Part shown: positions 12,918 through 12,965 of the stretch, in pieces | Position numbering within the stretch: position 1 is the first letter of the stretch | How the letters are laid out: the number at the start of each line of letters is the position of its first letter | From: an uncultured Lachnospiraceae bacterium | GTDB taxonomy: Bacteria; Bacillota; Clostridia; Lachnospirales; Lachnospiraceae | Length of the DNA stretch: 12,965 bases | Direction: 5' to 3' | Assembly: GCA_910586405.1 (NCBI GenBank) | Contig: CAJUII010000091.1 | Location: 1-12,965, forward strand | Translations under genes and position numbers: made by a program | The notes under the pieces: generated by a model | Database searches by the model: none | Seen by the model: only the letters and a program-made list of their open reading frames with translations | What the model was told of the DNA's origin: nothing

Positions 12918-12965
12918 TGCGGATAACAGGACTTGAACCTGCACGGTCGCCCACCAGAACCTAAA
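12918..12965 (-). tRNA. tRNA-Leu (anticodon TAG), 3' part only, cut by window edge
   Basis: On the minus strand the window begins exactly at the anticodon loop TTTAGGT. The anticodon is TAG (12961-12963), reading CUA and other CUN leucine codons, and TCTGG is the 3' arm of the anticodon stem. A long variable arm follows (TGGGCGACCG region), the class II feature of leucine tRNAs, then a T-arm with GGTTCAAGTCC and the acceptor strand TATCCGC with discriminator A at 12918. CCA is not encoded (GTC follows). The D-arm and 5' acceptor strand lie outside the window. Confidence 0.9.

Noticed and set aside
1..12965. CRISPR arrays, insertion sequences, prophage or integrase genes, rRNA
   Set aside because: No spaced direct repeats, transposase or integrase motifs or rRNA segments were seen. 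The right-edge tRNA-Leu could be an integration site in principle, but nothing next to it suggests an inserted element.

Overview
The window looks like a chromosomal segment of a spore-forming, Gram-positive Clostridia, most probably a Lachnospiraceae member. The evidence is an alpha/beta-type small acid-soluble spore protein, strong AGGAGG-type ribosome binding sites, near-consensus sigma-A promoters, moderate GC, a SEC-C-tagged methionine aminopeptidase, a NusG-II/Gx pair, and a tRNA without an encoded CCA. Taxonomy is inferred from gene style only.

Layout: 1-1282 (-) trigger factor, cut only at its extreme C-terminus by the window edge. 1489-1695 (-) SASP with a strong terminator. 1887-7242 (-) is a six-gene signalling operon transcribed right to left: cheR, cheB, a cheY-like receiver, cheW, a PAS sensor histidine kinase, and a receiver-HD-GYP protein. 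It is read from a perfect-consensus sigma-A promoter (TTGACA-17-TATAAT, 7319-7347). 7389-7946 (-) is a DJ-1/PfpI protein, divergent from 8127-10223 (+), a surface lipoprotein endo-beta-1,4-galactanase (GH53) with an Ig-like domain and a CBM-like domain. 10236-10721 and 10751-11122 (-) are a Gx-transporter-family membrane protein and a NusG-domain-II protein, downstream of a methionine aminopeptidase with an N-terminal SEC-C zinc motif (11189-12136). 12270-12827 (+) is a DUF6512-like membrane protein. At the right edge (12918-12965, -) is the 3' half of a tRNA-Leu(TAG) with its terminator.

The most interesting unit is the signalling operon. It carries the adaptation enzymes (CheR, CheB), the coupling protein (CheW) and a single-domain receiver. 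It has no CheA and no chemoreceptor in the window; a soluble PAS kinase and a predicted c-di-GMP phosphodiesterase (HD-GYP) sit in the same transcript. CheB's receiver has lost all four landmark phosphorylation residues, so its methylesterase cannot be controlled by conventional aspartate phosphorylation. The kinase ends in a helical segment that resembles an Hpt domain without its histidine. A reasonable inference is a chemosensory module tied to c-di-GMP turnover rather than, or in addition to, flagellar control; whether a CheA elsewhere in the genome feeds it cannot be seen here.

The remaining genes are housekeeping (trigger factor, aminopeptidase, tRNA), sporulation (SASP) and plant-polysaccharide use (galactanase). 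I see no CRISPR array, insertion sequence, prophage gene or rRNA.
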